This document shows, piece by piece, positions 1 to 8,152 of a stretch of DNA of 64,000 nt. Each line of letters starts with the position of its first letter. Within the stretch, counting starts at the first letter, position 1. The notes under the pieces were generated by a model. The model did no database searches. It had not been told where the DNA came from and worked only from the letters and a program-made list of their open reading frames with translations. Source of the DNA: an uncultured Winogradskyella sp. (GTDB taxonomy: Bacteria > Bacteroidota > Bacteroidia > Flavobacteriales > Flavobacteriaceae); assembly GCF_947495255.1 (NCBI RefSeq), contig NZ_CANLYI010000002.1, forward strand, positions 62,001 to 126,000, read 5' to 3'. Made by a program: the position numbers and the translations under genes.

Positions 1-69
1 GGTTCTGATTGTTCAGAAACTCAACACCAAAGAAACAGACGTACTGAATTTAGAGTTTTAAGTAACTAA
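1..69 (+). CDS. C-terminal end of an OmpA-family protein (partial)
   Basis: The window opens inside an open frame that reads GSDCSETQHQRNRRTEFRVL and stops at 67-69. The string NRRTEF close to the C-terminus is typical of the peptidoglycan-binding OmpA/MotB domain of Bacteroidota outer-membrane proteins. Only 22 residues are visible, so the rest of the protein cannot be described. A terminator follows 28 bases after the stop. Confidence 0.6.
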   Translation, partial: GSDCSETQHQRNRRTEFRVLSN

Positions 70-96
70 TATTTAGACGTTAATTATAATTTCAAG

Positions 97-125
97 AAAA
101 GCTCCTTTAAAAGGAGCTTTTTTTG
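97..125 (+). terminator. Rho-independent terminator after the OmpA-type gene
   Basis: Stem AAAGCTCCTTT / AAGGAGCTTT with a very short loop, followed by a run of T. It lies 28 bases past the stop of the partial gene. Its GCTCCTT core recurs in the terminator at 364-407. Confidence 0.8.
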
Positions 126-363
126 AAATAAACTTTATATTAAATCTTAGTACGTAGTATTACTATTTGGTTAGTATCAAACCTCTTGTATAAATGAGCC
201 AACAAATACTAAGAACACATTTAACAATTGATAAACACCTATTAATTAAACAAATAGACTAATTGCTATCGTTGTAGTTCTCACAACCTAGGTTATATAA
301 AAAAGAAAAAAACATACAAATTAAAAACGACTAATCACTATTAAGATATATTCGTTATAACTA
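126..363. other. Gap between two related terminators, no credible gene
   Basis: About 240 bases between two strong hairpins that share the AGCTCCTT core. The only ATG frame of any length (194-262, 22 codons) has no ribosome-site context and no recognisable product. I found no tRNA-like fold. The segment could encode a short non-coding transcript, but no clean TAnnTTTG promoter box is visible. Confidence 0.4.
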
Positions 364-407
364 CAAAAAAAGTGAAGCTCCTTATATAAGGAGCTTCACT
401 TTTTATT
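364..407. terminator. Bidirectional terminator
   Basis: Near-perfect hairpin GTGAAGCTCCTTA / TAAGGAGCTTCAC flanked by A-run on the left and T-run on the right, so it can work on both strands. On the minus strand it lies about 95 bases past the stop of the thioredoxin-fold gene. Confidence 0.8.
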
Positions 408-500
408 TTGATAAACTAAGTTAATACAGATTATTAAAAACAAGATACTTTTAATACCATTATTAAGTATGCGAAACTACAAGTACAACAAACAACTTAA

Positions 501-1631
501 TTAAGGTGCTTTTTTCTCTATATGATACACAGGATAAGACACTGTTTTCTTCTCTGCTTTTATACCATAGTTATCTTCTAAATCTGATTGCATTAATTGA
601 AAAAATTTATAATGAAAATCCCAATCATGCAATGACAGACTAATATCATTATCTTCTGGAACTATAATTGGCATATCTAAAACATAAGCCAATTGATAAG
701 CTACATCTCTTAAAGATACATTATCTGCCTGAATTTGAGAATCTCCTACTAAATACTTAGCATTGTTTATTCCCCAATCAATCTGCTTGGTATCCCAAAA
801 TTTAGAAGCATCAGCAGAAAAACTAATACCTTCACCTTCATTGTACTTTCTAACCACACCTAATTTCATTTCTGTAATAAGTTTTACTGCTAGATTTTCA
901 GATTGATTAAATGGCTTTTTAAAATAAACCTCATAATTGGTATCTAAACTCTCATCTAAAACAATTTGATTTTTATAGATTTTTGCTAAATAGCCAACAA
1001 TCTGCTTAAGCGAACCTGTTAATTTTAAATAATCTTCAGCATCAGCAACTTCTAATTCCTCAACATTATAACTTAAAGGTTTAATTTCTAAACTTTCGTT
1101 AGGAATATACTCTGCGATAACATCTTCTTCAATAGATTCTACACTAAAAAAGGAATCTAAAGATGATTTTGAAGAATTTTGTCTTAAGTATTTAGCCACA
1201 ATTTCTTTCTTCAAATCTGGTGCTCCACCTCTCCACAGCACTTTACCTTGACTATTAAAAAGAACGCCATCTGGCAAAACAGCAACTTTATAATTTTTAA
1301 ATGTTTCTTTATTATAATCAATAGCAATGGCTAAATCAGTAGACTTCTTTTCTAAAAAACGCTCAACAATCAATGGATTTTCAGATGTAAGAGACACGAT
1401 ATATAAATCATCTGGAAATTGTTTTTGTAAAACACCTAAATGCTCCTTTGCTGTTATACAAGGTCCACACCAAGTAGCCCAAAAGTCTACAAAATAGAGT
1501 TTATTATTGTCTGCTGACGCAATTTTAGATTCCTGAAGAAACTCCGAAACCTTAACATGACTCTGGGCACCACTACTAATAATGATAAAAAACAACAAAA
1601 AACTTAGTATTCTACTTTTAAATAATTCCAT
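501..1631 (-). CDS. Secreted thioredoxin-fold protein with CGPC motif
   Basis: 376 residues if started at the ATG at 1631; the frame extends two codons further only through a TTG. A signal peptide ends near SSGAQS. The N-terminal domain is thioredoxin-like with WATWCGPC (cysteines about residues 55 and 58), so it probably acts in the periplasm as a thiol-disulfide oxidoreductase. The C-terminal half (roughly residues 190-376) is not a thioredoxin; its pattern resembles small secretin/STN-like or DUF3738-like modules found behind TlpA-type domains in Bacteroidota, and I cannot name it with certainty. It is transcribed alone, divergently from the DUF4197 lipoprotein. Confidence 0.7.
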   Translation of the reverse strand: MELFKSRILSFLLFFIIISSGAQSHVKVSEFLQESKIASADNNKLYFVDFWATWCGPCITAKEHLGVLQKQFPDDLYIVSLTSENPLIVERFLEKKSTDLAIAIDYNKETFKNYKVAVLPDGVLFNSQGKVLWRGGAPDLKKEIVAKYLRQNSSKSSLDSFFSVESIEEDVIAEYIPNESLEIKPLSYNVEELEVADAEDYLKLTGSLKQIVGYLAKIYKNQIVLDESLDTNYEVYFKKPFNQSENLAVKLITEMKLGVVRKYNEGEGISFSADASKFWDTKQIDWGINNAKYLVGDSQIQADNVSLRDVAYQLAYVLDMPIIVPEDNDISLSLHDWDFHYKFFQLMQSDLEDNYGIKAEKKTVSYPVYHIEKKAP

Positions 1632-1767
1632 TAACAATGATAATTTTACTAGCTATAATCAAATATGATGCTAAAGTAGTAATTTGTAAATTAATTCGCC
1701 TTTCAACAAAAAAACTATTAACAATTATTTGGCTACTAATTATAACATTACGCCTTTCGTTTTATTA

Positions 1768-1775
1768 TATATTTG
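1768..1775 (+). promoter_or_regulatory. Putative -7 promoter box of the DUF4197 gene
   Basis: TATATTTG matches the Bacteroidota -7 consensus TAnnTTTG. It lies 16 bases before the ATG at 1792. It also argues against starting the protein at 1729, which would lie upstream of transcription. No TTG at the expected -33 distance. Confidence 0.45.
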
Positions 1776-1791
1776 CAAAAAACATATAATT

Positions 1792-2499
1792 ATGAAACGA
1801 ATTTTAGCCTCAATTTTATGCCTTTCACTTTTAGTTTCTTGCGCAGAGCTACAACAAGTTGTAGATTCAATACCACAAACAAATGGTGTTCTTAGTAACA
1901 CTGATATTGCCTCTGGATTAAGAGAAGCTTTAGATTTAGGTATAGAGAAACAAGTTACCAAACTAACAGCTACGGACGGCTTTTATAAAAATGAATTAGT
2001 TAAAATACTTTTACCAGAAGAGTTACAAAAAGTAGATTCTGCATTACGTAAAATAGGATTAAGTAGTTTAGCAGACGAAGGTCTAAAAGTATTAAACAGA
2101 GCTGCTGAAGATGCCGTTAAGGAAGCAACTCCAATTTTTGTAAGTGCAGTTAGCGATATCACTTTTGATGATGCTAAAAACATTTTATTAGGAGAAGATA
2201 ATGCTGCGACAACTTACTTAACAACAAAAACTGAAACTGACTTATATAGCAAGTTTAAACCAGTTATTGAAAATTCTTTTAGTAAAGTTGGTGCAGATGA
2301 AATTTGGACAAATCTTATTACAAAATACAACAACATTCCGTTGACAAACAATGTTAATCCAGACTTAACAGACTACGTAACTACAGAAGCATTAAAAGGT
2401 GTTTATACAATGATTGCTGTTGAAGAAAAAGAGATTAGGACTAAAGCTTCTTCTCGTGGTACCGATTTGTTAAAGAAAGTATTTGCATTACAAGATTAA
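1792..2499 (+). CDS. DUF4197 domain lipoprotein
   Basis: 235 residues from the ATG at 1792. The start at 1729 is rejected because the lipoprotein signal (MKRILASILCLSLLVSC, lipobox Cys17) begins at 1792 and a promoter box lies between the two. The mature part is helical with the DUF4197 pattern (an SGLREALDLGIEKQV-type N-terminus and a VSAVSDITFDDAKNILLG-type centre). The function of this family is not established; it is found in Bacteroidota and Proteobacteria as an exported or outer-membrane lipoprotein. It is monocistronic. Confidence 0.8.
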   Translation: MKRILASILCLSLLVSCAELQQVVDSIPQTNGVLSNTDIASGLREALDLGIEKQVTKLTATDGFYKNELVKILLPEELQKVDSALRKIGLSSLADEGLKVLNRAAEDAVKEATPIFVSAVSDITFDDAKNILLGEDNAATTYLTTKTETDLYSKFKPVIENSFSKVGADEIWTNLITKYNNIPLTNNVNPDLTDYVTTEALKGVYTMIAVEEKEIRTKASSRGTDLLKKVFALQD

Positions 2500-2568
2500 A
2501 TAGAATGTTACGTTATTTTAATCATCTCCTAATGTTAGGTTAACATATAAAACAAAGAATGTATGCAC

Positions 2569-2656
2569 CTTTGCAGTGCAAAGATTTAGTTAGTATTAAT
2601 CTTAGATTAGAATAGTTAGTTTAAAGTCGGTATTTAGTGAGGTATCGACTTTTTTT
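2569..2656 (+). ncRNA. Candidate small RNA ending in an intrinsic terminator
   Basis: Between two convergent genes. A box CACCTTTG (2566-2573, one mismatch to TAnnTTTG) overlaps a perfect palindrome CTTTGCA-G-TGCAAAG (2569-2583), and a terminator closes the segment at 2623-2656. A transcript of about 75-80 nt starting near 2580 would have no open frame. Alternatively the hairpin only ends read-through from the DUF4197 gene 120 bases upstream. Confidence 0.35.
2623..2656 (+). terminator. Rho-independent terminator, plus strand
   Basis: Stem AAAGTCGGTA / TATCGACTTT (one G-U pair) followed by T7 on the plus strand. On the minus strand the hairpin is followed by AAACT, not by T, so it is directional. 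Confidence 0.8.
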
Positions 2657-2666
2657 ATGCCTAAAC

Positions 2667-3437
2667 TTAAAGTCTTTTAAAATATGAATAAGACTTTAAT
2701 AAGCGACTTCCATACCACGAAAACATTTCACCATCTACAATTTTTATAGTCTTCTCAGGAAATTGAGATTGAAGTTCTAATACATGCTCCTCCTTAAACG
2801 GAAAAGGCTCACTAGACAGAAAAACAAGGTCGGCTTCTGCTAAAGCTTTATAATTTAAGTCTATTTCTGGATATCGCTTTTCATGTTCAAAAGCATTTAA
2901 AAATCCGGCTTCCTTAATCATTATATCTATAAAGTTATCTGAAGCTGCAACCATCCATGGATTCTTCCAAATGAAATAAGCGACTTTTAACTTATCTTTA
3001 TTTTGAAATTGAAGTTTAAATGCTTCCCGCTCAATCTGAATATTAGAGATTAAATCTAAAGCGTTATCCTCGACATCAAAAATTGCAGCATACATGTTAA
3101 TCAATTCAAAACAATCTTCAAGATTATAAATATCACTAACGTGAATTGGAGCAATATCTTCTAAACTTTTAATAATCTCCTCAGTATTTTCCTCTTTATT
3201 GCAAAGAATTATATCTGGTTGAAGTGCTTTTATTTTTTCAATATTGATTTGTTTTGTACCTCCAACAACGGCTTTAGACATCCTAAGATGCTTTGGATGT
3301 ACACAAAACTTAGTTACGCCAACAATTGAAGACTCTAAACCTAAATCTACTAATAATTCGGTTTGCGAAGGTACCAAAGAGATGATGCGCCTTGGTATTC
3401 TATTAATTTGAATTTTACGATTTAGTTGGTCTTTCAT
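2667..3437 (-). CDS. BtuF/FepB-type helical-backbone metal/cofactor-binding protein without signal peptide
   Basis: 256 residues. It opens with RRIISLVPSQTELLVDLGL and continues with VVGGTKQINIEKIKALQPDIILCNKEEN, the core pattern of class III substrate-binding proteins (cobalamin/iron-siderophore type). A later IWKNPWMVAASDNFIDIMIKEAG segment fits the second lobe. It has no signal peptide or lipobox and no transporter genes beside it, so a cytoplasmic role rather than transport is possible. It is last in the prfA/adk-like/pyrF gene row, 60 bases after pyrF. Confidence 0.75.
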   Translation of the reverse strand: MKDQLNRKIQINRIPRRIISLVPSQTELLVDLGLESSIVGVTKFCVHPKHLRMSKAVVGGTKQINIEKIKALQPDIILCNKEENTEEIIKSLEDIAPIHVSDIYNLEDCFELINMYAAIFDVEDNALDLISNIQIEREAFKLQFQNKDKLKVAYFIWKNPWMVAASDNFIDIMIKEAGFLNAFEHEKRYPEIDLNYKALAEADLVFLSSEPFPFKEEHVLELQSQFPEKTIKIVDGEMFSWYGSRLLKSYSYFKRL

Positions 3438-3497
3438 TTTTCAATTTATCAGTGGCAATTACAGTTCCTCAGAATCGTGTTTATAAATAATCTGTGA

Positions 3498-4313
3498 CTA
3501 CGAACTTAATTCTACAGCCATTTGTATTTGTAACTCTTCAGCTTTTTGAGCTGCAGCCTCAGCAAAATTCTCATCTTGTGATGCGTAAATAATTCCTCTA
3601 GAAGAGTTAATTAATAAACCTACAGAATCATTCATTCCATATTTACAAACCTCTTGAAGATTACCACCTTGTGCACCAACACCAGGAACTAATAAAAAAC
3701 TATCAGGAATAATTTTTCTAATATCTCCTAAAAATTCAGCTTTAGTTGCACCAACCACATACATTAAGTTTTCAGAATTCTCCCAAGATTTAGAAGTTTC
3801 TAAGACTTGCTTGTACAACTCTACACCATCAATAGTTTTGGTTTGAAAATCGAATGCACCTTGGTTAGATGTTAAGGCTAAAAGAATGGTGTGCTTATCT
3901 TTAAAAGCTAAAAAAGGCTCTACTGAATCTTTTCCCATGTAAGGCGCAACCGTAACACTATCAAAACCTAAATCCTCAAAAAATGCTTTAGCATACATAG
4001 AACTTGTATTACCTATATCACCTCGTTTTGCATCTGCTATAGTGTAGATTTCAGGATGATTTTCGTTAAGATAGTTGATGGTTTTCTCTAAAGCTTGCCA
4101 GCCTTTAATTCCGTATGCTTCATAAAAAGCCGTATTAGGTTTGTAAGCCACACATAGATGATGAGTTGCATCTATTATCGCTTTGTTAAAAGCAAAAATA
4201 GGATCTTCCTCTTTTAATAAATGTTTTGGAATTTTATTTAAATCGACATCTAAACCTATACATAGGAAAGATTTCTTTTTGTTGATTTGGGTAGTAAGTT
4301 GCTGTGTAGTCAC
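3498..4313 (-). CDS. pyrF: Orotidine 5'-phosphate decarboxylase, type 2
   Basis: 271 residues. Converts OMP to UMP in the last step of de novo pyrimidine synthesis, in the cytoplasm. The catalytic signature DAKRGDIG is at about residues 94-101 (Lys96), with [13 protein letters not shown] behind it, which is the long type 2 pattern. The C-terminus contains the phosphate-binding VPGVGAQGG. It lies 16 bases after the adenylate-kinase-like gene and is probably cotranscribed with it. Confidence 0.95.
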   Translation of the reverse strand: MTTQQLTTQINKKKSFLCIGLDVDLNKIPKHLLKEEDPIFAFNKAIIDATHHLCVAYKPNTAFYEAYGIKGWQALEKTINYLNENHPEIYTIADAKRGDIGNTSSMYAKAFFEDLGFDSVTVAPYMGKDSVEPFLAFKDKHTILLALTSNQGAFDFQTKTIDGVELYKQVLETSKSWENSENLMYVVGATKAEFLGDIRKIIPDSFLLVPGVGAQGGNLQEVCKYGMNDSVGLLINSSRGIIYASQDENFAEAAAQKAEELQIQMAVELSS

Positions 4314-4329
4314 TTTATAATAACTTAAA

Positions 4330-4899
4330 TTAATTAAGAATTCGAGATTTTATCGTTTTAGTAATATCTTCAATTGAACCTAAACCATCAAAGTCTTCAA
4401 CCTTTAATTTAGTTTTCATATATGCGATGGCAGGTTTTGTTAAAGTCTCGAAAACATTAATACGTTTTAAATGAATAGCTTTGTCTTTATCGTCTTTTCG
4501 ATTTGAAGTTTCCGCTCGCTTTTCTGCTCGTTTTAATAACTCTTCTTTTGGAACTTCAATATTTACAACACTGCTTATTCTTAGTTGTCTTTCTTCTACA
4601 ATTTCTAAAAGGTCATTAACTTGAGCTTTCGTTCTAGGGTAGCCATCTAAAATAACACCATTATTATCAGAGTTCTCGTCCAATATATTTCCGAAGAGAT
4701 TTTTCATAATTTCATCAGGCACCAAATCACCTTTCTCTTCATACTCAGACATTATTTGTCCGATTTCAGTCTTATTCAATTTCTCGTTCCGACAACGATC
4801 TCCTGTAGAAATATGTTTATAGCCAAAAATATCTTTTAAAAATTCGCATTGCGTCCCTTTGCCACTATAAGGTGGTCCTGTAATCACTACTATGTCCAT
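4330..4899 (-). CDS. Adenylate-kinase-like nucleoside monophosphate kinase
   Basis: 189 residues. P-loop [10 protein letters not shown] (residues 8-17), STGD nucleotide-contact segment, DGYPRT (85-90) and the arginine-rich [13 protein letters not shown] stretch place it in the adenylate kinase family. The loop GPPYSGKGT differs from the usual GxPGSGKGT and there is no zinc-type LID, so it may be a second, divergent kinase rather than the main Adk. It sits between the prfA terminator and pyrF, which suggests a nucleotide-related role. Confidence 0.8.
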   Translation of the reverse strand: MDIVVITGPPYSGKGTQCEFLKDIFGYKHISTGDRCRNEKLNKTEIGQIMSEYEEKGDLVPDEIMKNLFGNILDENSDNNGVILDGYPRTKAQVNDLLEIVEERQLRISSVVNIEVPKEELLKRAEKRAETSNRKDDKDKAIHLKRINVFETLTKPAIAYMKTKLKVEDFDGLGSIEDITKTIKSRILN

Positions 4900-4908
4900 T
4901 TTACAAAT

Positions 4909-4934
4909 AAAAAAAGCCTCAAAAAAGAGGCTTC
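4909..4934 (-). terminator. Terminator after prfA
   Basis: On the minus strand GAAGCCTC-T6-GAGGCTT followed by T7, directly after the prfA stop. It separates prfA from the adenylate-kinase-like gene, either ending or attenuating transcription. Confidence 0.85.
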
Positions 4935-4937
4935 AGT

Positions 4938-6017
4938 TTAAATTACATCATCGTTAGCTTTTAACAACTCTGTGTTTTCTGCTAACATTAATTCGTCTAT
5001 TATTTTTTGAATATCACCATTAATGATATTTGATAAATCGTAAAGTGTTAATCCTGGTACTCTATGATCCGTAACACGTCCTTGTGGATAATTGTAAGTC
5101 CTAATTTTAGCACTTCTATCACCAGAACTCACCATACTTTTACGTTTTTCAGAATCTGCTGCTTGTTGTTTAGCTAATTCTAAATCGTATAAACGCGAAC
5201 GTAGAACCTTTAAGGCTTTCTCTAAGTTTTTATGTGATGATTTTTGATCTTGACAACTTACAATCATTCCTGTTGGTTCGTGATGCAACTTAATTGCCGA
5301 ATAGGTTGTATTCACCGACTGACCACCAGGACCAGTTGATGTGGTGCGCTCAATACGAACCTCAGTCATATCTAATTCGTAATCAAATTCTTCTGCTTCT
5401 GGTAACACCATTACTGTTGCTGCACTAGTATGCACACGACCTTGAGTTTCTGTCTGAGGTACACGTTGCACACGATGAACACCTGCTTCAAACTTTAAAG
5501 TTCCGTAAACATCTTCTCCAGAAACCTCAAAAATAATTTCTTTAAAACCACCAGATGTTCCATCACTCTGACTCACTACATCTACTCTCCAGCCTTTATC
5601 ACTGCAGTATTTAGAATACATTCTATATAAATCACCAGCAAAAATACTCGCTTCATCTCCACCTGTACCAGCTCTAACCTCAACAACTACATTTTTAGCG
5701 TCGTCTGGATCTTTAGGAATTAGCATAAAGCGAATCTCCTCTTCAAGCTTTTCAATAGTTTCTTTAGCTTCTTCTAATTGCATTTTAGCCATGTCTACCA
5801 TTTCGGCATCAGAACCATCTGCTATAATCTCTTCTGCTTCGGCAACATTATCCGTAGCTTCTTTATAAATCTCGCCTTTGTCTACAATTAATTTAAGATC
5901 CTTGTATTCTTTCATCAGCTTTGTGTAGCGTTGCTGATCTGTTATAATATCGGGCTGTATGATAAGGTCATTTACCTCATCGAAGCGTTGTTTTATAATT
6001 TGTAATTTCTCTAACAT
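4938..6017 (-). CDS. prfA: Peptide chain release factor 1
   Basis: 359 residues, full length for RF1. The peptidyl-hydrolysis GGQ is at residues 231-233 within [18 protein letters not shown]. The stop-codon recognition tripeptide is PQT (187-189, within [18 protein letters not shown]), a variant of the PxT/PAT pattern of RF1, so it should read UAA and UAG. A -7 box at 6039-6046 precedes it and a terminator follows. Confidence 0.97.
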   Translation of the reverse strand: MLEKLQIIKQRFDEVNDLIIQPDIITDQQRYTKLMKEYKDLKLIVDKGEIYKEATDNVAEAEEIIADGSDAEMVDMAKMQLEEAKETIEKLEEEIRFMLIPKDPDDAKNVVVEVRAGTGGDEASIFAGDLYRMYSKYCSDKGWRVDVVSQSDGTSGGFKEIIFEVSGEDVYGTLKFEAGVHRVQRVPQTETQGRVHTSAATVMVLPEAEEFDYELDMTEVRIERTTSTGPGGQSVNTTYSAIKLHHEPTGMIVSCQDQKSSHKNLEKALKVLRSRLYDLELAKQQAADSEKRKSMVSSGDRSAKIRTYNYPQGRVTDHRVPGLTLYDLSNIINGDIQKIIDELMLAENTELLKANDDVI

Positions 6018-6038
6018 CTCTCTTCAAAAATTGGAATT

Positions 6039-6046
6039 CAAAAATA
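6039..6046 (-). promoter_or_regulatory. Putative -7 promoter box of prfA
   Basis: On the minus strand TATTTTTG, a full match to TAnnTTTG, 21 bases upstream of the prfA ATG. No clear -33 element. Confidence 0.5.
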
Positions 6047-6135
6047 CGTTTTTTTATGGATTCTCTAGCTTGAATTTTTGAGGACATTTTCACAATCAAA
6101 AATAAATTACATAAAAAGAACGTTTAGTATGTAAT

Positions 6136-6423
6136 ATGTATCGTTTCCTAGCTATACTATCATTTTACAAGCCGTTTGTGGTTTGGTCGCTTCTGGTAAC
6201 TGCTGTCGTTGCTTTTTTCAATGCACAGATTGCACCAGCAATTGCTACTAAACTATTTCTTACGGTTTTTGCATGGTATTACGTGAGTGAAACGCCTAAT
6301 AAACGTAAATTAACATTTTATAAAAACAAAGGGATATCTCCTTTTCAGCTGTTTTCAATTATGTTTCTTGTAGACTGCTTTTTAACCATTATTTACTTAA
6401 CTGTTTTTAGGGAATTCACTTAG
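6136..6423 (+). CDS. Small membrane protein of unknown function
   Basis: 95 residues. Two or three hydrophobic helices are visible (about residues 14-31, 34-50 and 71-90) with a short polar stretch SETPNKRKLTFYKNKG in between. I do not recognise a family. It lies 47 bases upstream of an ABC ATPase on the same strand, so the two may form a small transporter with this protein as a membrane partner. Confidence 0.6.
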   Translation: MYRFLAILSFYKPFVVWSLLVTAVVAFFNAQIAPAIATKLFLTVFAWYYVSETPNKRKLTFYKNKGISPFQLFSIMFLVDCFLTIIYLTVFREFT

Positions 6424-6470
6424 ATACCTTTAAATATTAAAAGTGAATAGAAATTTTTTATTAAAAATAA

Positions 6471-7091
6471 ATGATATTTGAATTAGACAATGTAGAACTT
6501 TACTTTAAAAACAAACGCATTTTAAACGGTATTTACCTAAAAGCTGAATCAGGAAAAGTAACAGCTATTTTAGGAAGCAATGGTTGTGGAAAAAGTAGTT
6601 TACTCAACATTGCATTTGGTAATTTGAAACCAAAATATAAATTAGTAAGATTGAATAATAAGCCACTCTTAAAACCACTATATACTACAGGAATTACCAA
6701 ATACCTACCTCAATATAATTTTATCCCTAATGGAATGAAACTTTCGTTTGTTTTTAAATTATATACGCTCAATTGGAATGTATTTATTGAAAAATTTGAA
6801 ACTTTTTCAAAACACAAAGCGCATAAATTTAAAGACTTATCTGGTGGTGAACGCCGAATTATTGAAACTTACATCATTCTAAAAACAAAAAGTGAAATAA
6901 TATTTTTAGATGAACCGTTTTCACATTTATCACCTATACATATTGAAACCGTTAAACAGATGATTGCAGAAGAAAGGAAAAACAAGGCCATTATTATCTC
7001 TGACCACATGTATCAACACATTATTGAAACTGCTGACGTTATTTATCTATTAAAAAATGGAACGACTAAAAAAAATAAGAAAACTTACTGA
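6471..7091 (+). CDS. ABC transporter ATP-binding protein, C-terminus apparently frameshifted
   Basis: 206 residues as read. Walker A GSNGCGKSS (35-43), signature LSGGE (123-127), Walker B IIFLDE (143-148) and H-loop ISDH (His179) are all present, so the nucleotide-binding domain is complete. It ends abruptly in a lysine-rich tail at an A8 run (7068-7075). Removing one A would continue the frame through RKLTELEDYKYLNEGSLLKN to a stop at 7138-7140, a tail typical of this ATPase type. It is probably paired with the small membrane protein upstream. The substrate is unknown. Confidence 0.85.
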   Translation: MIFELDNVELYFKNKRILNGIYLKAESGKVTAILGSNGCGKSSLLNIAFGNLKPKYKLVRLNNKPLLKPLYTTGITKYLPQYNFIPNGMKLSFVFKLYTLNWNVFIEKFETFSKHKAHKFKDLSGGERRIIETYIILKTKSEIIFLDEPFSHLSPIHIETVKQMIAEERKNKAIIISDHMYQHIIETADVIYLLKNGTTKKNKKTY

Positions 7092-7136
7092 ACTCGAAGA
7101 TTACAAATATTTAAACGAAGGTAGTTTACTAAAAAA

Positions 7137-8141
7137 TTAAGGTGCGGTAGAAGGCTTTATAATATTATCTAAATCTACAACCACACCAACACCTAAAATC
7201 TGTTTCCATTGTAATTTAGGACCAATAACAACAATTTCTTCATTAGTCATTTCATTGGTTTCAACTTCTATTTTAATATCGTTATCATATCTAAGATGCG
7301 ACCCTAAGGTTGCCTTAACATACTTATTCACCTTCATATCCATATTGAGCTCCCATTCTAAATCAATATTACCAAAGCTATTTATATAGTCTGTATATAA
7401 CCTTAAAAGGCTAGTAACTTTTATGTTTTCTAAAACTTCTTGTTCGTATTTGTTGGTTAATAAAATACCCAATTCTTGCTTTACTTTTTTACCTTCTCTT
7501 AATAAATTACCATCTAAATCATAGATTGCAGGATCCACACCAAAAGAACCCTTATTGGCTAAATCTTCGTCTAAAACAAAAGTTGTTTTTAACGTAAAAG
7601 GAGAAGCATAGAATGACAATCGTTCAATAAACCGACCATATTCCATTCCTAAACCTAGGAACATATAACCAGGAGCTAAAAATCTTGAAATCGGTTCATC
7701 TCTATCTGGATAATTAAAACCGTTAGCGAGCTGCGTATTAAAACTAAATTTCGCAGAATAAAACCAATTACTTTTTGGGTCTTTTTCTAAGCCAACGTTA
7801 GATATTACTTCAATAACATCTTCTGTCTTTCTTAGATTTTGATTGTCTTGTTTATTTAATCCGTAACGGATATTAAAATTAGAATTCCAATACCATTTTT
7901 CTTGTTTGTATTTGGCTTCGGCTTTACCTATAATAATTCCAGAGATAGAATTTGTACCACCAGAATTCCAATTGGTAAATGAAACTTGGTTAAGATTCAA
8001 ACCAATTTCCTTTTTTGTTCGCCAACCTAATTGAACATCTTTGTTTTTCTTCTTTTGAAAAAACACAGAATCTGGCTGAGCAAAAAGCACGCCTGAACTT
8101 AAAATAAATACACTAAAAATGAACCACAAATTGGTTTTCAT
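7137..8141 (-). CDS. DUF3078 outer-membrane protein
   Basis: 334 residues from the ATG at 8141; the longer frame begins only with TTG. A signal peptide ends near VLFAQ. The body is beta-rich with LGWRTKKEIGLNLNQVSFTNWNSGG and repeated aromatic strands, the DUF3078 pattern of Bacteroidota outer-membrane barrels. The function is not known. It starts 11 bases after the purM stop, so it is probably cotranscribed with purM. Its stop overlaps the extended frame of the ABC ATPase on the other strand by a few bases. Confidence 0.85.
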   Translation of the reverse strand: MKTNLWFIFSVFILSSGVLFAQPDSVFFQKKKNKDVQLGWRTKKEIGLNLNQVSFTNWNSGGTNSISGIIIGKAEAKYKQEKWYWNSNFNIRYGLNKQDNQNLRKTEDVIEVISNVGLEKDPKSNWFYSAKFSFNTQLANGFNYPDRDEPISRFLAPGYMFLGLGMEYGRFIERLSFYASPFTLKTTFVLDEDLANKGSFGVDPAIYDLDGNLLREGKKVKQELGILLTNKYEQEVLENIKVTSLLRLYTDYINSFGNIDLEWELNMDMKVNKYVKATLGSHLRYDNDIKIEVETNEMTNEEIVVIGPKLQWKQILGVGVVVDLDNIIKPSTAP

Positions 8142-8152
8142 GCCCAAAAAAT

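Noticed and set aside
194..262. 22-codon frame between the first two terminators
   Set aside because: No ribosome site, no promoter, ordinary AT-rich composition.
1729..1791. Longer N-terminus for the DUF4197 lipoprotein
   Set aside because: It would bury the lipoprotein signal and start upstream of the -7 box at 1768-1775.
6136..7140. Small membrane protein plus ABC ATPase as a toxin-export or bacteriocin system
   Set aside because: No precursor peptide, peptidase or modification gene nearby.
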